This document shows, in pieces, positions 29,189-42,456 of a stretch of DNA of 64,000 nt. Origin of the DNA: Paremcibacter congregatus (GTDB taxonomy: Bacteria; Pseudomonadota; Alphaproteobacteria; Sphingomonadales; Emcibacteraceae). The stretch covers positions 3,255,501-3,319,500 of the forward strand of contig NZ_CP041025.1 of the NCBI RefSeq assembly GCF_006385135.1, given 5' to 3'. Below the pieces are notes generated by a model, which was not told where the DNA came from, did no database searches, and saw only the letters and a list, made by a program, of their open reading frames with translations. The position numbers were made by a program, and so were the translations under genes. Each line of letters begins with the position of its first letter. Within the stretch, counting starts at the first letter, position 1.

Positions 29189-31264
29189 TTAAGCAAATTG
29201 CTCTTTAATCTTCTCAACCTCGCTTTGAGGCACCTCAGCGTAATGATCAAACTGCATAGAGTAAGTCGCACGACCCTGAGTAAACGACCGCAGCTGGTTC
29301 ACATAACCAAACATGTTGGCCAGGGGAACTTTCGCGGAAATTACGGTGTTTGGTCCGCGTGTTTCAGATCCGGAGATCTGACCACGACGGGAAGAAATAT
29401 CCCCAATTACATCACCCATGTAATCTTCAGGCGTCACCACTTCGACTTCCATCATCGGCTCAAGAATTCTGATCCCGGCAACCTTGGCAGCTTCACGCAT
29501 ACCAGCACGACCGGCGATTTCAAACGCCATCACAGAGGAGTCAACATCATGGTAAGCACCGTCAATAAGACGGATGCTGAAGTCGATAATAGGGAAGCCG
29601 ATCAATGCGCCGGTTTCGGCGATATCTCTGATCCCTTTTTCAACACCAGGAATATATTCTTTAGGAATGTTACCACCCTTGATCTCGTCAATGAACTGGA
29701 CACCAGATCCACGCTCACCCGGAGTGATAACAAATTTGATCCGACCGAACTGACCTGACCCACCAGACTGCTTCTTATGGGTGTAGTCAATTTCAGCTTC
29801 ACGGGCAACAGATTCACGGTAAGCCACCTGAGGCGCGCCAACGTTGGCTTCAACACTGAATTCACGCTTCATGCGATCCACCAGGATATCGAGGTGAAGC
29901 TCACCCATCCCGGAAATCACAGTCTGGCCGCTTTCCTCGTCAGAACGCACCCGGAAACTTGGATCTTCCTGTGCCAGACGGTTCAGCGCGATGCCCATTT
30001 TTTCCTGGTCAGCTTTTGTTTTCGGCTCGACAGCAACAGAAATCACAGGCTCTGGGAATTCCATGCGTTCAAGAACGATTGGCTTCAGGTTGTTACACAG
30101 CGTATCACCGGTTGTTGTCTGCTTCAGACCACACAGCGCCACGATATCGCCAGTGCGGGCTTCCTTGATGTCTTCACGTGAGTTGGAATGCATCTGCAAC
30201 ATACGGCCGACTTTTTCCTTCTTACCCTTCACGGAGTTGGTGACCATGGTCCCCGCTTCCAGAACACCGGAATAGATCCGGGCAAAGGTCAACGTCCCCA
30301 CGAACGGGTCGTTCATCACTTTAAAGGCCAGCGCAGAGAAAGGCTCATCATCAGATGCTGCACGTGACATTGGCGTATCGCTATCAACCGCGACACCTTC
30401 AACGTCTTTAATGTCCAGAGGAGAAGGCATAAAGTCGACAACCGCATCCAGAAGCGTCTGCACGCCCTTGTTCTTAAAGGCCGTCCCGGTCAGCACCGGA
30501 ACAAAATCACCAGCGATCGTTCCCTTACGGATCAACTCTTTCATCTTCTCGACGGTAGGCTCTTCGCCTTCGAGATAAGCTTCCATGGCAGCTTCGTCCT
30601 GCTCAACGATCATTTCGATCATTTCCAAGCGGTATGCCGCAACGTCGTCAGCAATGTCAGCAGGAATTTCAACTTCGGAATAATTGGCGCCCATGGCTTC
30701 ATCTTCCCAGATGATGCCCACATTCTTCACTAGATCCACATGACCTTTATATTCGGATTCAGCACCGATTGGATACTGGATCACCAGAGCATTGGAGCCC
30801 AGGCGATCTTTGATCATATCCACACAACGGAAGAAGTTAGCACCCATGCGGTCCATCTTGTTGACAAAACACATGCGCGGCACATCATATTTGTCAGCCT
30901 GACGCCATACAGTTTCAGACTGAGGCTCAACACCGGCTACAGAATCAAAAACAGCGACCGCACCGTCAAGAACACGGAGGGACCGCTCAACTTCAATCGT
31001 GAAGTCCACGTGACCAGGCGTATCAATAATATTGATCCGGTAATCTTTCCAGAAACAGGTTGTCGCCGCAGAGGTAATGGTAATACCGCGCTCTTGCTCC
31101 TGCTCCATCCAGTCCATGGTGGCTGCGCCGTCATGAACTTCACCAATCTTGTGGCTCACGCCAGTATAGAACAACACACGTTCTGTTGTGGTTGTTTTAC
31201 CGGCATCAATATGGGCCATGATACCGATATTGCGATAATCCTGTAACGGAGTAGTACGTGCCAT
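29189..31264 (-). CDS. fusA: elongation factor G
   Basis: Translocation and ribosome-recycling GTPase, 691 residues with five domains. [19 protein letters not shown] forms the P-loop, with [10 protein letters not shown] and FVNKMDRMG as further GTP-binding motifs. Domain IV (about 475-600) and the C-terminal domain V ([13 protein letters not shown]) are complete. It sits between rpsG (24 nt) and tuf (83 nt) as in the E. coli str operon. Confidence 0.98.
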   Translation of the reverse strand: MARTTPLQDYRNIGIMAHIDAGKTTTTERVLFYTGVSHKIGEVHDGAATMDWMEQEQERGITITSAATTCFWKDYRINIIDTPGHVDFTIEVERSLRVLDGAVAVFDSVAGVEPQSETVWRQADKYDVPRMCFVNKMDRMGANFFRCVDMIKDRLGSNALVIQYPIGAESEYKGHVDLVKNVGIIWEDEAMGANYSEVEIPADIADDVAAYRLEMIEMIVEQDEAAMEAYLEGEEPTVEKMKELIRKGTIAGDFVPVLTGTAFKNKGVQTLLDAVVDFMPSPLDIKDVEGVAVDSDTPMSRAASDDEPFSALAFKVMNDPFVGTLTFARIYSGVLEAGTMVTNSVKGKKEKVGRMLQMHSNSREDIKEARTGDIVALCGLKQTTTGDTLCNNLKPIVLERMEFPEPVISVAVEPKTKADQEKMGIALNRLAQEDPSFRVRSDEESGQTVISGMGELHLDILVDRMKREFSVEANVGAPQVAYRESVAREAEIDYTHKKQSGGSGQFGRIKFVITPGERGSGVQFIDEIKGGNIPKEYIPGVEKGIRDIAETGALIGFPIIDFSIRLIDGAYHDVDSSVMAFEIAGRAGMREAAKVAGIRILEPMMEVEVVTPEDYMGDVIGDISSRRGQISGSETRGPNTVISAKVPLANMFGYVNQLRSFTQGRATYSMQFDHYAEVPQSEVEKIKEQFA

Positions 31265-31288
31265 TTTATTAAACCTTTAAACCTGTAA

Positions 31289-31762
<474 letters not shown>

Positions 31763-31809
31763 TTATATCCTTTAACGAAACACGAAAAAGCTCTCCTGCG
31801 AAGGACAGC

Positions 31810-32181
31810 TTATTTCGGACGTTTTGTACCATATTTAGAACGACTTTGACGGCGATCTGACACACCCTGCGTATCCAGAACACCACGCAGTACGTGATAG
31901 CGAACACCGGGCAAATCTTTTACACGACCGCCGCGGATCAAAACAACACTATGCTCCTGAAGGTTATGCCCCTCACCTGGAATATAGCTGGTCACTTCAA
32001 AACCGTTCGTCAGGCGCACACGGGCAACTTTACGAAGGGCTGAGTTAGGTTTCTTTGGCGTCGTTGTGTAAACACGTGTACACACACCACGCTTCTGAGG
32101 ACAAGCCTCAAGCGCTGGTACCTTGTTGCGTACCGGCTTGTTTTTACGTGGGTTACGTATCAACTGGTTAATTGTTGGCAT
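31810..32181 (-). CDS. rpsL: 30S ribosomal protein S12
   Basis: Decoding-centre protein, 123 residues: [35 protein letters not shown] and the [20 protein letters not shown] loop. The lysines in TTPKKPNSA and [13 protein letters not shown], where streptomycin-resistance changes occur, are wild type. First gene of the str run, with a promoter about 200 nt upstream. Confidence 0.98.
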   Translation of the reverse strand: MPTINQLIRNPRKNKPVRNKVPALEACPQKRGVCTRVYTTTPKKPNSALRKVARVRLTNGFEVTSYIPGEGHNLQEHSVVLIRGGRVKDLPGVRYHVLRGVLDTQGVSDRRQSRSKYGTKRPK

Positions 32182-32384
32182 TTTTAATCCTTAAGTCTCT
32201 TTTACCAATGCGTACAACAAAACAGATCGCCCGTTTTTTATAAAATATTTCTTCATAAAAAAACGACAGAACAGCATTAGCCTGTCCTGGCCATCCGTAA
32301 AATTCACAAAATTTTCGTTCTCTGAGCTTTTAGGCACAGCGTTTAGACTGTTTTGTCTACCACCTGACCTCAAAGAGTGAGCGC

Positions 32385-32413
32385 ATACTATGTAGGGACA
32401 TGCCAAACGTCAA
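32385..32413 (-). promoter_or_regulatory. promoter of the rpsL-rpsG-fusA-tuf transcript
   Basis: Minus strand: -35 TTGACG (32408-32413), 17-bp spacer, -10 TAGTAT (32385-32390), giving a leader of about 200 nt before rpsL. The rest of the 378-nt gap between rpoC and rpsL (32182-32559) holds this leader, AT-rich and without a credible ORF, and the rpoC terminator at 32454-32495. Confidence 0.75.
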
Positions 32414-32453
32414 GCAAAATATAGCCTCGCGCAAAGGAACACTCGATTTTACG

Positions 32454-32495
32454 AAAAAAGGCCGGAAAATCAGCATAAACTGATCTTCCGGCCTT
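32454..32495 (-). terminator. intrinsic terminator after rpoC
   Basis: Minus-strand AAGGCCGGAA pairs perfectly with TTCCGGCCTT, with an inner ATCAG/CTGAT pair, followed by a six-T run. It ends the rplKAJL-rpoBC transcript 64 nt past the rpoC stop codon. Confidence 0.92.
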
Positions 32496-32559
32496 CTGTT
32501 CTATTCAATTTTAGGGCGTCTAATTCCCGATCCGGGAAGAAGTGCCCCGCCCGAAGGCG

Positions 32560-35500
32560 TTATGCCGATTCTGTAGCGCCGACTGAGTCGTCATCCAGAG
32601 TGGGCAGAGTCTGTTTCGGCTGCGTGCCTTCGGCCTTGATCTTGTCATCACGCTTCTTGGCCAGGTGACGGAATTCCTGCATCTTGGAACCGGTACCCGC
32701 CGGGATCAAACGACCCACGATCACATTCTCTTTCAGGCCAACCAAAGTATCCGCCTTGCCGGCAACCGCCGCCTCGGTCAGAACCCGTGTTGTTTCCTGG
32801 AAGGACGCAGCAGAGATAAAGGATCTCGTCTGCAGTGACGCCTTGGTGATCCCGAGAAGGATTGGCTCGCCTTTAGCCGGCAAACGCCCTTGATTCTCAA
32901 GCTTGATGTTGGCTTCCTCGAACTCTTCACGATCCACCTGTTCCCCGAGCAGGAAGGTTGATTCACCGGAAGAGGTAATCTCGACCTTCTGCAACATCTG
33001 ATGCACGATCACTTCGATATGCTTGTCGTTGATGCCCACACCCTGCAGACGGTACACATCCTGTACCTCATCCACCAGATAGTTGGCCAGAGCCTCAACG
33101 CCCATGGTTTTCAGAATATCGTGCGGCGCCGGATTGCCGTCGATCAGATATTCACCACGACGGATGAAGTCACCTTCCTGAACGGAAATATGCTTGCCCT
33201 TCGGAATCAGATACTCAACTGTTGTATCTTCTTCATCTTTGGAACGGATGCTGATGCGACGCTTGTTCTTATAGTCGCGCCCGAATTCCACATAGCCATC
33301 GATTTCAGCGATGACCGCATGATCTTTCGGACGACGGGCTTCGAACAATTCCGCAACCCGGGGCAGACCACCGGTAATATCCTTGGTCTTGGATGCCTCG
33401 CGCGGAATACGCGCCACCACGTCACCGGCATGCACTTCATCGCCGTCATTAACCGAAAGAATGGCGCCGACAGACATGAAGTAACGGGCTTCCGTACCGT
33501 TGGTCAGTTCGATAACCTCGTCGTTATCATTCCGCAGGGTAATGCGCGGACGCAGATCCGCTCCCTTGGGCTGAGAACGCCAGTCAACCACAACGCGGCT
33601 GGCAATACCTGTCGCCTCGTCAACGGTTTCACGAACAGAAACACCTTCTGTCAGATCGACAAAGCGGACGGTACCGCCCTGCTCTGTGATGATCGGCAGG
33701 GTATAAGGATCCCATTCCACAAGCTTGTCACCATGAATAACTGTTTGGCCTTCATCCTTGATCAAATGAGAACCGAACGGCGCCTTATAGGTTACGCGCT
33801 CACGGCCTTCATCATCAACGATGACGATTTCCATGTTGCGGCTCATGACAATCAGGCGGCCTTTGGAATCGGTCACCACGTTGCGGTTCAGCAGTTTGAC
33901 TTTACCGTCATGGGACGCTTCATGGACAGACTGCTCGGACACGGACGAGGCCGTACCGCCAATATGGAAGGTCCGCATGGTCAGCTGAGTACCTGGCTCC
34001 CCGATGGACTGGGCGGCGATAACACCGACAGACTCACCCAGGTTGACCGGGATACCCCGGGCCAGGTCGCGGCCATAACATTTACAGCAGATGCCGCCAC
34101 GGGTTTCACAGGTCAGCGCAGACCGCACCTTGACGGTGGATACGCCGGCCGTTTCGACCGCTTCAACGATATTTTCTTCCAGATGCGTGCCGGCTTCGGC
34201 AATCACGGCGCCGCTGACCGGGTCACAGATATCAACCGCCGCACAACGGCCGAGGATACGATCACCCAATGTCACAGTCACATCGCCACCTTCGGCGACT
34301 TCCTTGATGTCGATCCCACGCAAGGTACCGCAATCTTCTTCGATGGTCACGCAATCCTGAGACACATCCACCAGACGACGGGTCAGATACCCGGAGTTGG
34401 CGGTTTTCAGCGCCGTATCCGCAAGACCCTTACGCGCCCCATGGGTGGAGTTAAAGTATTCAAGGACACTGAGGCCTTCTTTAAAGTTGGAAATAATCGG
34501 CTTTTCGATAATGTCACCGGACGGCTTGGCCATCAGACCCCGCATCCCGGCAAGCTGTTTCATCTGCGCCGCGGAACCACGCGCCCCGGAATCGGCCATC
34601 ATAAAGATGGAGTTGATGTCCAGAGTCCGGCCGTTTTCGTCAACGCCGGTCTTGGAAATTTCCGCCATCATGGCGTCAGCCACTTTATCGGTACATTGTG
34701 ACCAGGCATCCACCACCTTGTTGTATTTTTCGCCCTGGGTGATCAGACCTTGGTTATACTGGGCTTCGAATTCCTTCACAGCAGCGGTTGTTTCGTCAAT
34801 CATGCCTTCTTTGGCGTCCGGGATGATCATGTCATCCTTACCAAAGGAGATACCGGCGTTACAGGCTTCCCGGAAACCGAGACGCATGATGCCATCGGCA
34901 AACAGAACCGTTTTCTTCTGACCCGCGTGACGATACACCACATCAATGATGTTGGAGATATTCTTCTTGGTCAGATTCTGGTTCACCAGATCGAAGGAAA
35001 TATTCGGATGCTTCGGCAAGTGATTGGCCAGCATCATCCGGCCCGCCGTGGTTTCAACCCGCATGGAAATCGGGTTAAAGTTTTCGTCAACCGTATGATA
35101 GCGCGCGGTGATTTTGGAATGCAGCGTAATAACGCCGTTGAACAGAGCCTGTTCAATTTCTTCCATATCACCAAAGATCATGCCTTCGCCCGGCTCACCC
35201 ACTTTATCCAAAGTGATGTAATACAGACCCAGAATAATATCCTGGGACGGCACGATGATCGGCTTGCCGTTTGACGGGCTGAGGATGTTGTTTGTTGACA
35301 TCATCAACACGCGGGCTTCCAGCTGCGCTTCGAGGCTCAATGGCACGTGAACGGCCATTTGGTCACCGTCAAAGTCAGCGTTGAAGGCCGTACAGACCAG
35401 AGGATGAAGCTGAATGGCCTTCCCTTCGATCAGAACCGGTTCAAAGGCCTGGATCCCCAGTCTATGGAGTGTCGGCGCCCGGTTAAGCAGGATCGGATGT

Positions 35501-36759
35501 TCGCGAATAACCACATCCAGAACGTCCCAGACTTCGCGACGCTCTTTTTCCACAAGCTTCTTGGCCTGTTTGATGGTGGTGGCAATCCCCAGCTTGTCAA
35601 GACGCGCATAAATGAACGGCTTGAACAGCTCTAGCGCCATCTTCTTCGGCAGACCACATTGATGCAGCAGCAATTCCGGTCCCACAACAATCACCGAACG
35701 CCCGGAATAATCCACGCGTTTCCCCAACAGGTTCTGACGGAAGCGACCTTGCTTGCCTTTCAGCATGTCGGACAGGGATTTCAATGGACGCTTGTTGGCG
35801 CCTGTAATCACCCGGCCACGACGACCGTTGTCAAACAGGGCGTCAACCGCTTCCTGCAACATACGTTTTTCGTTGCGGACGATGATGTCCGGCGCACGCA
35901 GTTCAATCAGACGTTTCAGACGGTTGTTCCGGTTGATCACCCGACGATACAGATCATTGAGATCAGAGGTCGCGAAACGACCGCCATCCAATGGCACCAG
36001 AGGACGTAATTCCGGTGGAATAACCGGCAGGATATCAAGGATCATCCATTCCGGACGATTGTCGGACTCGAGGAAGCCTTCAATGACTTTCAGACGCTTG
36101 ACGATTTTCTTTGGCTTCAGCTCGGATTTGGTTTCCGCCAGCTCAACCCGCAGATCGTCGCGCTCCTGCTCGAGATCAACATTTTCCAGCAACGTTTTGA
36201 TGGCTTCCGCGCCGATACCGGCGGTGAAGCTGTCCTCGCCATATTCTTCCTGGGCGCGGATATATTCATCTTCGTTCAGAAGCTGCTTCATTTTCATCGG
36301 GGTCAGACCCGGCTCGGTAACGATGAAATATTCGAAATAGAGCACGCGCTCCAGATCTTTCAACGTCATGTCGAGCACCAGACCGATACGGCTTGGCAGG
36401 GATTTCAGAAACCAGATGTGCGCCACAGGGGCCGCGAGGTCGATATGACCCATGCGGTCACGACGCACCTTGCTGAGGGTCACTTCAACGCCACATTTCT
36501 CGCAGGTGATCCCGCGATACTTCATACGCTTGTATTTACCGCACAGACATTCATAGTCCTTCATCGGACCAAAGATACGGGCACAAAACAGGCCATCTTT
36601 TTCCGGCTTGAAGGTCCGGTAATTGATGGTTTCAGGTTTCTTGATCTCGCCAAAAGACCAGGACCGGATATGTTCCGAGCTGGCGATGGTGATCTTGATC
36701 GTGTCAAACGTCTCCGGTTTTGAAACCGGGTTGAAGAAATTCATTACTTCTTGGCGCAT
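32560..36759 (-). CDS. rpoC: DNA-directed RNA polymerase subunit beta'
   Basis: Catalytic subunit of RNA polymerase, 1399 residues. The N-terminal zinc finger is [20 protein letters not shown] (about 70-90), the active-site motif NADFDGDQM lies near residue 460, and the second cysteine cluster [11 protein letters not shown] near 815-820. The bridge helix and trigger loop region ([19 protein letters not shown]) is intact. The C-terminus ends in a charged extension. The start at 36759 ([11 protein letters not shown]) has AGGAGAG upstream; an internal ATG five codons later is also possible. It is 28 nt after rpoB. Confidence 0.98.
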   Translation of the reverse strand: MRQEVMNFFNPVSKPETFDTIKITIASSEHIRSWSFGEIKKPETINYRTFKPEKDGLFCARIFGPMKDYECLCGKYKRMKYRGITCEKCGVEVTLSKVRRDRMGHIDLAAPVAHIWFLKSLPSRIGLVLDMTLKDLERVLYFEYFIVTEPGLTPMKMKQLLNEDEYIRAQEEYGEDSFTAGIGAEAIKTLLENVDLEQERDDLRVELAETKSELKPKKIVKRLKVIEGFLESDNRPEWMILDILPVIPPELRPLVPLDGGRFATSDLNDLYRRVINRNNRLKRLIELRAPDIIVRNEKRMLQEAVDALFDNGRRGRVITGANKRPLKSLSDMLKGKQGRFRQNLLGKRVDYSGRSVIVVGPELLLHQCGLPKKMALELFKPFIYARLDKLGIATTIKQAKKLVEKERREVWDVLDVVIREHPILLNRAPTLHRLGIQAFEPVLIEGKAIQLHPLVCTAFNADFDGDQMAVHVPLSLEAQLEARVLMMSTNNILSPSNGKPIIVPSQDIILGLYYITLDKVGEPGEGMIFGDMEEIEQALFNGVITLHSKITARYHTVDENFNPISMRVETTAGRMMLANHLPKHPNISFDLVNQNLTKKNISNIIDVVYRHAGQKKTVLFADGIMRLGFREACNAGISFGKDDMIIPDAKEGMIDETTAAVKEFEAQYNQGLITQGEKYNKVVDAWSQCTDKVADAMMAEISKTGVDENGRTLDINSIFMMADSGARGSAAQMKQLAGMRGLMAKPSGDIIEKPIISNFKEGLSVLEYFNSTHGARKGLADTALKTANSGYLTRRLVDVSQDCVTIEEDCGTLRGIDIKEVAEGGDVTVTLGDRILGRCAAVDICDPVSGAVIAEAGTHLEENIVEAVETAGVSTVKVRSALTCETRGGICCKCYGRDLARGIPVNLGESVGVIAAQSIGEPGTQLTMRTFHIGGTASSVSEQSVHEASHDGKVKLLNRNVVTDSKGRLIVMSRNMEIVIVDDEGRERVTYKAPFGSHLIKDEGQTVIHGDKLVEWDPYTLPIITEQGGTVRFVDLTEGVSVRETVDEATGIASRVVVDWRSQPKGADLRPRITLRNDNDEVIELTNGTEARYFMSVGAILSVNDGDEVHAGDVVARIPREASKTKDITGGLPRVAELFEARRPKDHAVIAEIDGYVEFGRDYKNKRRISIRSKDEEDTTVEYLIPKGKHISVQEGDFIRRGEYLIDGNPAPHDILKTMGVEALANYLVDEVQDVYRLQGVGINDKHIEVIVHQMLQKVEITSSGESTFLLGEQVDREEFEEANIKLENQGRLPAKGEPILLGITKASLQTRSFISAASFQETTRVLTEAAVAGKADTLVGLKENVIVGRLIPAGTGSKMQEFRHLAKKRDDKIKAEGTQPKQTLPTLDDDSVGATESA

Positions 36760-36787
36760 AGCCTATTCTCTCCTGTTCAGATCCGGT

Positions 36788-39700
36788 TTAGTCTGCGGTG
36801 TTCATAAGTTCAACGTTCAGACACAGAGACTTCATCTCTTTGACCAACACGTTGAAGGATTCAGGGATGCCTGCTTCAAAGCTGTCATCTCCGCGTACAA
36901 TCGCTTCGTAAACCTTGGTCCGGCCGCTTACATCATCGGACTTGACGGTCAACATTTCCTGTAGTGTATAGGCGGCGCCATAAGCCTGCAGCGCCCACAC
37001 TTCCATCTCCCCGAACCTCTGACCCCCGAACTGGGCTTTACCACCCAGCGGCTGCTGAGTAACCAGAGAGTATGGCCCAATGGACCGGGCATGGATTTTA
37101 TCATCCACCAGATGGTGAAGTTTCAGCATGTAAATGTAACCAACGGTAACCTTGCGGTCAAATTTCTCGCCGGTCCGACCATCATAAAGATCGACCTGGC
37201 CCGAACGGTCCACACCAGCTTCTTCCAGCATATCGCAAATGTCAGCTTCATGCGCGCCGTCAAACACCGGTGTCGCCATCGGAATACCGTTGCGCAGGTT
37301 ACCGGACATTTCGATCAGGTCTTCATCATTCAGCGGAGCAACTTCTTCCTCATACTGTTCGGTGTCATAGACCCGTTTCAGCTTTTCGCGCAGGGCGTCG
37401 GCTTTTTGCATCTGTTCAAAGTTGAAATTGTCCAGAATGCCGGACACCTGAACCCCAAGCGCACGAGACGCCCAGCCGAGATGCGTTTCCAGAATCTGAC
37501 CCACGTTCATACGGGACGGCACCCCAAGCGGGTTCAGCACGATATCAACAGGCGTTCCGTCGGCCAGGAATGGCATGTCTTCCTGCGGCATAATGCGGGA
37601 GATGACCCCCTTGTTGCCGTGACGACCCGCCATTTTATCCCCAGGCTGCAGCTTACGCTTGACCGCCACAAAGACCTTGACCATTTTCAGAACACCCGGC
37701 AGAAGCTCGTCGCCGCGCTGCAGTTTCTCAATCTTGGTTTCGAAACGGGCCCGCAGACGATCCCGGTCTTCCTGGAATTTCTGATGCAGGTTGTCAATTT
37801 TTTCCATGACCCCTTCATCATCAACGGCAATCTGCCACCACAGACCGCGGGACACATCGTCAAGAAGCTCATCAGTAATGGTGTCGCCTTTGGTCACGCC
37901 GTTCGGACCTTTGGCAACCACGTTACCGAGCAGCAGAGGACGCAGGCGCACATAGATGCTGCGGTCCAGGATAGCCTGTTCGTCTTCCCGGTCCTTGCTG
38001 AGACGTTCGATTTCTTCCCGCTCGATCGCGACAGAACGTTCGTCCTTGTCGATACCGTGACGGTTGAAGACACGAACTTCCACAACGGTCCCGGAAACAC
38101 CCGGTGACAGACGCATGGAGGTATCGCGAACATCCGCCGCTTTTTCCCCGAAGATGGCGCGCAGAAGTTTTTCTTCCGGTGTCATCGGGCTCTCGCCTTT
38201 CGGGGTGATCTTACCGACCAGAATATCGCCCGGATGCACTTCGGCGCCGATATAAACGATACCGGCTTCATCGAGGTTCTTCAGACCCTCTTCACCGACG
38301 TTCGGAATATCGCGGGTAATGTCTTCAGGACCCAGCTTCGTATCGCGGGCCATGACCTGCAGTTCCTCAATATGAACGGAGGTAAAGACGTCGTCTTTCA
38401 CAATCCGCTCTGACATCAGGATACTGTCTTCGAAGTTATAACCGTTCCATGGCATAAAGGCCACGAGCACGTTCCGGCCCAGCGCCAGTTCACCCATATC
38501 GGTGGACGGACCGTCAGCCAGCACGTTACCGCGTTCAACCACATCACCCACTTTCACCAGCGGACGCTGGTTGATGCAGGTATTCTGGTTCGAGCGCTGG
38601 AACTTTTGCAGCGTATAGATATCAACGCCGGAAGTACCGTCTTCGACTTCCTCGCTCACCCGGATCACGATCCGGCGGGCATCGACCTGGTCGATGATAC
38701 CGGCGCGTTCCGCCACGATAGAAGCACCGGAATCACGGGCAACCACCCGCTCCATGCCGGTTCCGACAAATGGAGATTCCGCTTTCAGAAGCGGCACGGC
38801 CTGCCGTTGCATGTTTGAACCCATAAGCGCACGGTTCGCATCATCGTTCTCGAGGAACGGGATCAGCGCCGCCGCAACAGACACAACCTGTTTCGGGGAA
38901 ACGTCCATCAGGGTAATATTTTCAGGCTTGATGAGATGATGCTCGCCGGCTTCACGGCAGTCAATGATCTCTTCGACGAAAGTGCCATCGGCATTCAATT
39001 CCGTATTCGCCTGGGCAATGGTGTATTTCTCTTCTTCCATCGCGGAGAGATAAACCACCTCGTCGGTCACTTTACTGTCCGCCACCTTGCGATAAGGCGC
39101 TTCGATAAAGCCGTATTTATTAACTTTGGCAAAGATCGACAAAGAGTTGATCAGACCAATATTCGGTCCCTCAGGCGTTTCAATCGGGCAGATACGACCA
39201 TAATGGGTGGTATGCACGTCACGCACCTCAAAACCGGCGCGTTCCCGGGTCAGGCCGCCAGGGCCAAGCGCCGACAGGCGGCGTTTATGGGTAATTTCGG
39301 ACAGAGGGTTCGTCTGATCCATAAACTGGCTGAGCTGGGAAGACCCAAAGAACTCGCGCACCGCGGCAACCGCAGGCTTGGCATTAACCAGATCATGCGG
39401 CATCACAGTGTCGATATCAATACTGCTCATGCGTTCGCGGATCGCCCGCTCCATACGCAGCAGACCGATGCGGTACTGGTTTTCCATCAATTCACCAACC
39501 GAGCGCACCCGACGGTTCCCCAGATGGTCAATATCATCGACAGTGCCCTTGCCGTCTTTCAGATCGACCAGATTTCTCAGGACCGCAAGAATGTCTTCCT
39601 TGCGCAGGACCCGCAGGTCATCCGGAGCATCCAGATCAAGACGCATGTTCATTTTCACCCGGCCCACAGAGCTCAGGTCATAACGTTCTTCATCAAAGAA

Positions 39701-40888
39701 CAGACCGTCGAACAGCGCTTCGGCTGTTTCTTTTGTCGGCGGCTCGCCCGGACGCATGACCCGATAGATATCGGACATGGCCATTTCCCAGTTTTCCACC
39801 TTGTCACCCATCAGGGTGTTGCGGATATGAGGACCAACCTTCACATGATCGATGTCGAGAGTATCAATGGATTTGTAGCCGGCTTCCAGCAGCTTCTCCA
39901 GATGCGCCTCTGTAATTTCCTCACCGGCCTCGATATAAATCTCGCCGGTCTTGGCATTCACAACATCTTCTGCGGCAAAACGGGTCAACAGCTCCTCATC
40001 CGGCACCAGCAGTTCGGTCAGGCCGTCTTTGGCCAGCTTGTTGGCGGTGCGCGGTGTAATTTTCTTTCCGGCTTCGGCAACAATCTCGCCATTGGCCGCA
40101 TTGACCAGATCAAAGATCGGCTTGACGCCGCGCCAGGCTTCGTGATCAAAAGGCACGGCCCAGCCGCCCTTCTTCTGGGTGTACGTCACCCGACCATAGA
40201 AGGTGTTGAGAATTTCTTCTGCGTCCATGCCCAGGGCATACAGCAGGGTTGTCACAGGCAGTTTCCGGCGACGGTCGATCCGGACAAAGACAGTGTCTTT
40301 GGCATCGAATTCAAAGTCAAGCCAGGAACCACGGTAAGGGATCACACGGGCGGCGAACAGGAATTTACCTGACGCGTGGGTCTTGCCCTTGTCATGATCA
40401 AAGAACACACCAGGCGAACGGTGCATCTGGGAAACGATAACGCGCTCGGTACCGTTCACAACGAAGGTGCCGCGGTCGGTCATCATCGGCAGGTCGCCCA
40501 TGTAAACATCCTGTTCTTTAATATCAAGAACGGAACGGGCTTCTGTTTCTTCGTCAACTTCAAAAACGATCAGACGCAACGTGACGCGCAACGGCGCCGC
40601 ATAAGTCATATCCCGCTGCTGACACTCATCGGTATCATACTTCGGAGCTTCCAACTCATAGGAAACAAATTCCAAAGATGCCGTACCGGCGAAATCAGAA
40701 ACCGGAAAAACAGATTTAAACACCCCCTGCAAACCATCATTTACACGTTCGTCTGCCGGAATGTCTGTTTGTAAAAACTGATCATAAGAGCTTCTCTGAA
40801 CCTTAATCAGATTTGGCATTTCAGCCACTTCTTCAATACGACCGAAATTTTTACGAACTTTTTTACGACTGGAATAGGAAGTCGCCAT
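36788..40888 (-). CDS. rpoB: DNA-directed RNA polymerase subunit beta
   Basis: Second-largest RNA polymerase subunit, 1366 residues, usual alphaproteobacterial length. The rifampicin region reads [20 protein letters not shown] and is wild type at the usual resistance positions. Also visible are [20 protein letters not shown], with the conserved active-site lysine, and the C-terminal clamp segment [20 protein letters not shown]. It follows rplL after a 304-nt spacer. Confidence 0.98.
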   Translation of the reverse strand: MATSYSSRKKVRKNFGRIEEVAEMPNLIKVQRSSYDQFLQTDIPADERVNDGLQGVFKSVFPVSDFAGTASLEFVSYELEAPKYDTDECQQRDMTYAAPLRVTLRLIVFEVDEETEARSVLDIKEQDVYMGDLPMMTDRGTFVVNGTERVIVSQMHRSPGVFFDHDKGKTHASGKFLFAARVIPYRGSWLDFEFDAKDTVFVRIDRRRKLPVTTLLYALGMDAEEILNTFYGRVTYTQKKGGWAVPFDHEAWRGVKPIFDLVNAANGEIVAEAGKKITPRTANKLAKDGLTELLVPDEELLTRFAAEDVVNAKTGEIYIEAGEEITEAHLEKLLEAGYKSIDTLDIDHVKVGPHIRNTLMGDKVENWEMAMSDIYRVMRPGEPPTKETAEALFDGLFFDEERYDLSSVGRVKMNMRLDLDAPDDLRVLRKEDILAVLRNLVDLKDGKGTVDDIDHLGNRRVRSVGELMENQYRIGLLRMERAIRERMSSIDIDTVMPHDLVNAKPAVAAVREFFGSSQLSQFMDQTNPLSEITHKRRLSALGPGGLTRERAGFEVRDVHTTHYGRICPIETPEGPNIGLINSLSIFAKVNKYGFIEAPYRKVADSKVTDEVVYLSAMEEEKYTIAQANTELNADGTFVEEIIDCREAGEHHLIKPENITLMDVSPKQVVSVAAALIPFLENDDANRALMGSNMQRQAVPLLKAESPFVGTGMERVVARDSGASIVAERAGIIDQVDARRIVIRVSEEVEDGTSGVDIYTLQKFQRSNQNTCINQRPLVKVGDVVERGNVLADGPSTDMGELALGRNVLVAFMPWNGYNFEDSILMSERIVKDDVFTSVHIEELQVMARDTKLGPEDITRDIPNVGEEGLKNLDEAGIVYIGAEVHPGDILVGKITPKGESPMTPEEKLLRAIFGEKAADVRDTSMRLSPGVSGTVVEVRVFNRHGIDKDERSVAIEREEIERLSKDREDEQAILDRSIYVRLRPLLLGNVVAKGPNGVTKGDTITDELLDDVSRGLWWQIAVDDEGVMEKIDNLHQKFQEDRDRLRARFETKIEKLQRGDELLPGVLKMVKVFVAVKRKLQPGDKMAGRHGNKGVISRIMPQEDMPFLADGTPVDIVLNPLGVPSRMNVGQILETHLGWASRALGVQVSGILDNFNFEQMQKADALREKLKRVYDTEQYEEEVAPLNDEDLIEMSGNLRNGIPMATPVFDGAHEADICDMLEEAGVDRSGQVDLYDGRTGEKFDRKVTVGYIYMLKLHHLVDDKIHARSIGPYSLVTQQPLGGKAQFGGQRFGEMEVWALQAYGAAYTLQEMLTVKSDDVSGRTKVYEAIVRGDDSFEAGIPESFNVLVKEMKSLCLNVELMNTAD

Positions 40889-41192
40889 GCTTTATCCTCG
40901 CCACTTTGCCTTGATATGACCCTGTTATTTTTGTTAAAAACCTAGGTTTTCCGCCAAAAACAACCACAATTTTTGTGCTCTAAACGAACAACATCTCTCA
41001 ATACGCCAGAAACCGCTTCAGAAAAAAATCTGAAAACGGTCATTTACCATAATCTGAACAACTCAATTTTTAAACCACGAATTGTCTGCACTATATATCC
41101 GCACCCATCAAAAGCATAATCTTAATTCTCCCGGAACGGGAAAGATGGTGCGCATCAATTTGCGACGCGCACCACCCGTAACCTTTGCGAAC
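40889..41192 (-). promoter_or_regulatory. rplL-rpoB spacer with candidate attenuator hairpins
   Basis: The gap has no gene. On the minus strand a hairpin GGTGCGC/GCGCACC (41147-41173) lies 20 nt after rplL, followed by a small CCCG-TTC-CGGG element. A second hairpin (41012-41040) pairs UUCAGA with UCUGAA and ACCG with CGGU around a U-rich loop. Neither has a strong U tract. In E. coli the same spacer holds a partial terminator and an RNase III site; the same role here is inferred from position only. Confidence 0.45.
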
Positions 41193-41564
41193 TTACTTAA
41201 GTTCAACAGTAGCACCAACGGCTTCAAGCTTAGCTTTGATTTCTTCAGCTTCAGCTTTAGGCGCAGCTTCTTTAACTGCTTTAGGCGCACCTTCAACCAG
41301 TTCTTTGGCTTCTTTGAGGCCAAGACCAGTGATGCCACGGACTTCTTTAATCACGTTGATTTTCTTGTCGCCGAAAGAAGTCAGGATAACGTCAAAGTCA
41401 TCTTTAACTTCAGCAGCTTCTACAGCAGCACCAGGGGCAGCAGCAGCAGCAACAGGAGCAGCAGCAGAAACGCCCCATTTTTCTTCGAGCATTTTTGAAA
41501 GTTCAGCGGCTTCCATTACAGTCAAGCCGGACAGTTCTTCAGCAATCTTTTCAAGATCAGCCAT
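41193..41564 (-). CDS. rplL: 50S ribosomal protein L7/L12
   Basis: Stalk protein that recruits translation GTPases, 123 residues. The N-terminal dimerisation helix ([20 protein letters not shown]), an Ala-rich flexible hinge (about 34-52) and the globular C-terminal domain with [20 protein letters not shown] are all present. It is 45 nt after rplJ. Confidence 0.97.
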   Translation of the reverse strand: MADLEKIAEELSGLTVMEAAELSKMLEEKWGVSAAAPVAAAAAPGAAVEAAEVKDDFDVILTSFGDKKINVIKEVRGITGLGLKEAKELVEGAPKAVKEAAPKAEAEEIKAKLEAVGATVELK

Positions 41565-41609
41565 TGTAATAATTCCTTAGTCTAAAAATTTAATATCTTG
41601 TTTGTAACC

Positions 41610-42128
41610 TTAAGCGGCTTCGCCCTGCGATCCGTAGGCACCAAATACACGAGCCAATTGTCCGGCAGGAGCTTGCGTAACGCTTGCAAGCTTGCCAGCT
41701 GGAGCCTGTAGAAGACCAACCAACTTGCCCCGCAGTTCATCAAGGGATGGCAATTCAGCCAACGCCTTAACACCTGCAAGATCAAGAGCAGTCGTTCCCA
41801 TAGCCCCACCAAGAACTTCGAGTTTCTCGTTTTTCTTGGCAAATTTGACCAATACCTTTGCAGCAGCAACAGGATCCTCGGAATAACCAAGGACTGTCGG
41901 ACCAGAAAGATATTCGCCAATAGACTCAATCTCGGAACCTTCGAGAGCAAGACGAGCGAGCCGATTTTTAGCCACTTTAAGGCTGGCACCCGCTGCGCGC
42001 ATTTCTGCACGCAAAGATGTCATCTCACTCACGTCCAGTCCTGTGTTGCGCACGACAACAACAGAAGCGGAGTCAGTGAAGACATCCTTCAAGAAGGCAA
42101 CCATTTCCCTTTTTTGGGCACGATCCAT
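41610..42128 (-). CDS. rplJ: 50S ribosomal protein L10
   Basis: Stalk base protein that binds 23S rRNA and L7/L12 dimers, 172 residues. The N-terminal domain starts MDRAQKREMVAFLKDVF and includes LRAEMRAAGASLKVAKNRLA; the C-terminal helix binds L12. The start is ATG 42128, with GGAG 6 nt upstream, six codons inside the longer ORF. In E. coli an L10-L12 complex represses this gene through its leader, and a long leader is present here. Confidence 0.96.
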   Translation of the reverse strand: MDRAQKREMVAFLKDVFTDSASVVVVRNTGLDVSEMTSLRAEMRAAGASLKVAKNRLARLALEGSEIESIGEYLSGPTVLGYSEDPVAAAKVLVKFAKKNEKLEVLGGAMGTTALDLAGVKALAELPSLDELRGKLVGLLQAPAGKLASVTQAPAGQLARVFGAYGSQGEAA

Positions 42129-42456
42129 TCTCGTCTCCGATATCAAATGGCAAATACGAAAATCGCATTCACCGGTTGAGTTTCAGCACAGCCACCTCAT
42201 ATGACCGCACCATGAATGCCTGTCGCCCAATCCCGAAGGATCGAACTGGAAACTGCAAATCCGGATAAACCACATTCACAACCCCATCTATTGCAGGCCG
42301 ACTTTCGGCATTTAAACCCGATGACAATGCACCGGACACCTGCAGTTTTGGACAGGCGAGCTTTCAAGGTTCCCCCTGAAAGCCCTGTTCCCGTCAGGCA
42401 AACCCAACGGAATTCTTGGATGCCGCCCTCCTGTCGGAGAACAGCCTTTCTACAGC
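42129..42456 (-). promoter_or_regulatory. long untranslated region before rplJ (probable L10 leader)
   Basis: No gene is seen in these 328 nt. The minus strand carries several hairpins, the clearest being GCCGA-AAG-TCGGC at 42297-42309. The position, between rplA and rplJ, is where the L10 leader RNA that binds the L10-L12 complex is found in many bacteria. Identification rests on position and structure; the consensus of the leader was not verified. Confidence 0.5.

Noticed and set aside
32191-32406. 71-codon open frame in the rpoC-rpsL gap
   Set aside because: It crosses the promoter and leader of rpsL and has no ribosome binding site.
33001-34701. 566-codon open frame on the plus strand opposite rpoC
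   Set aside because: It is fully antisense to rpoC, has no ribosome binding site or family features and mirrors codon bias of the real gene.
38936-40372. 478-codon open frame opposite rpoB
   Set aside because: Shadow of rpoB; composition of a reverse-complemented gene, no recognisable domain.
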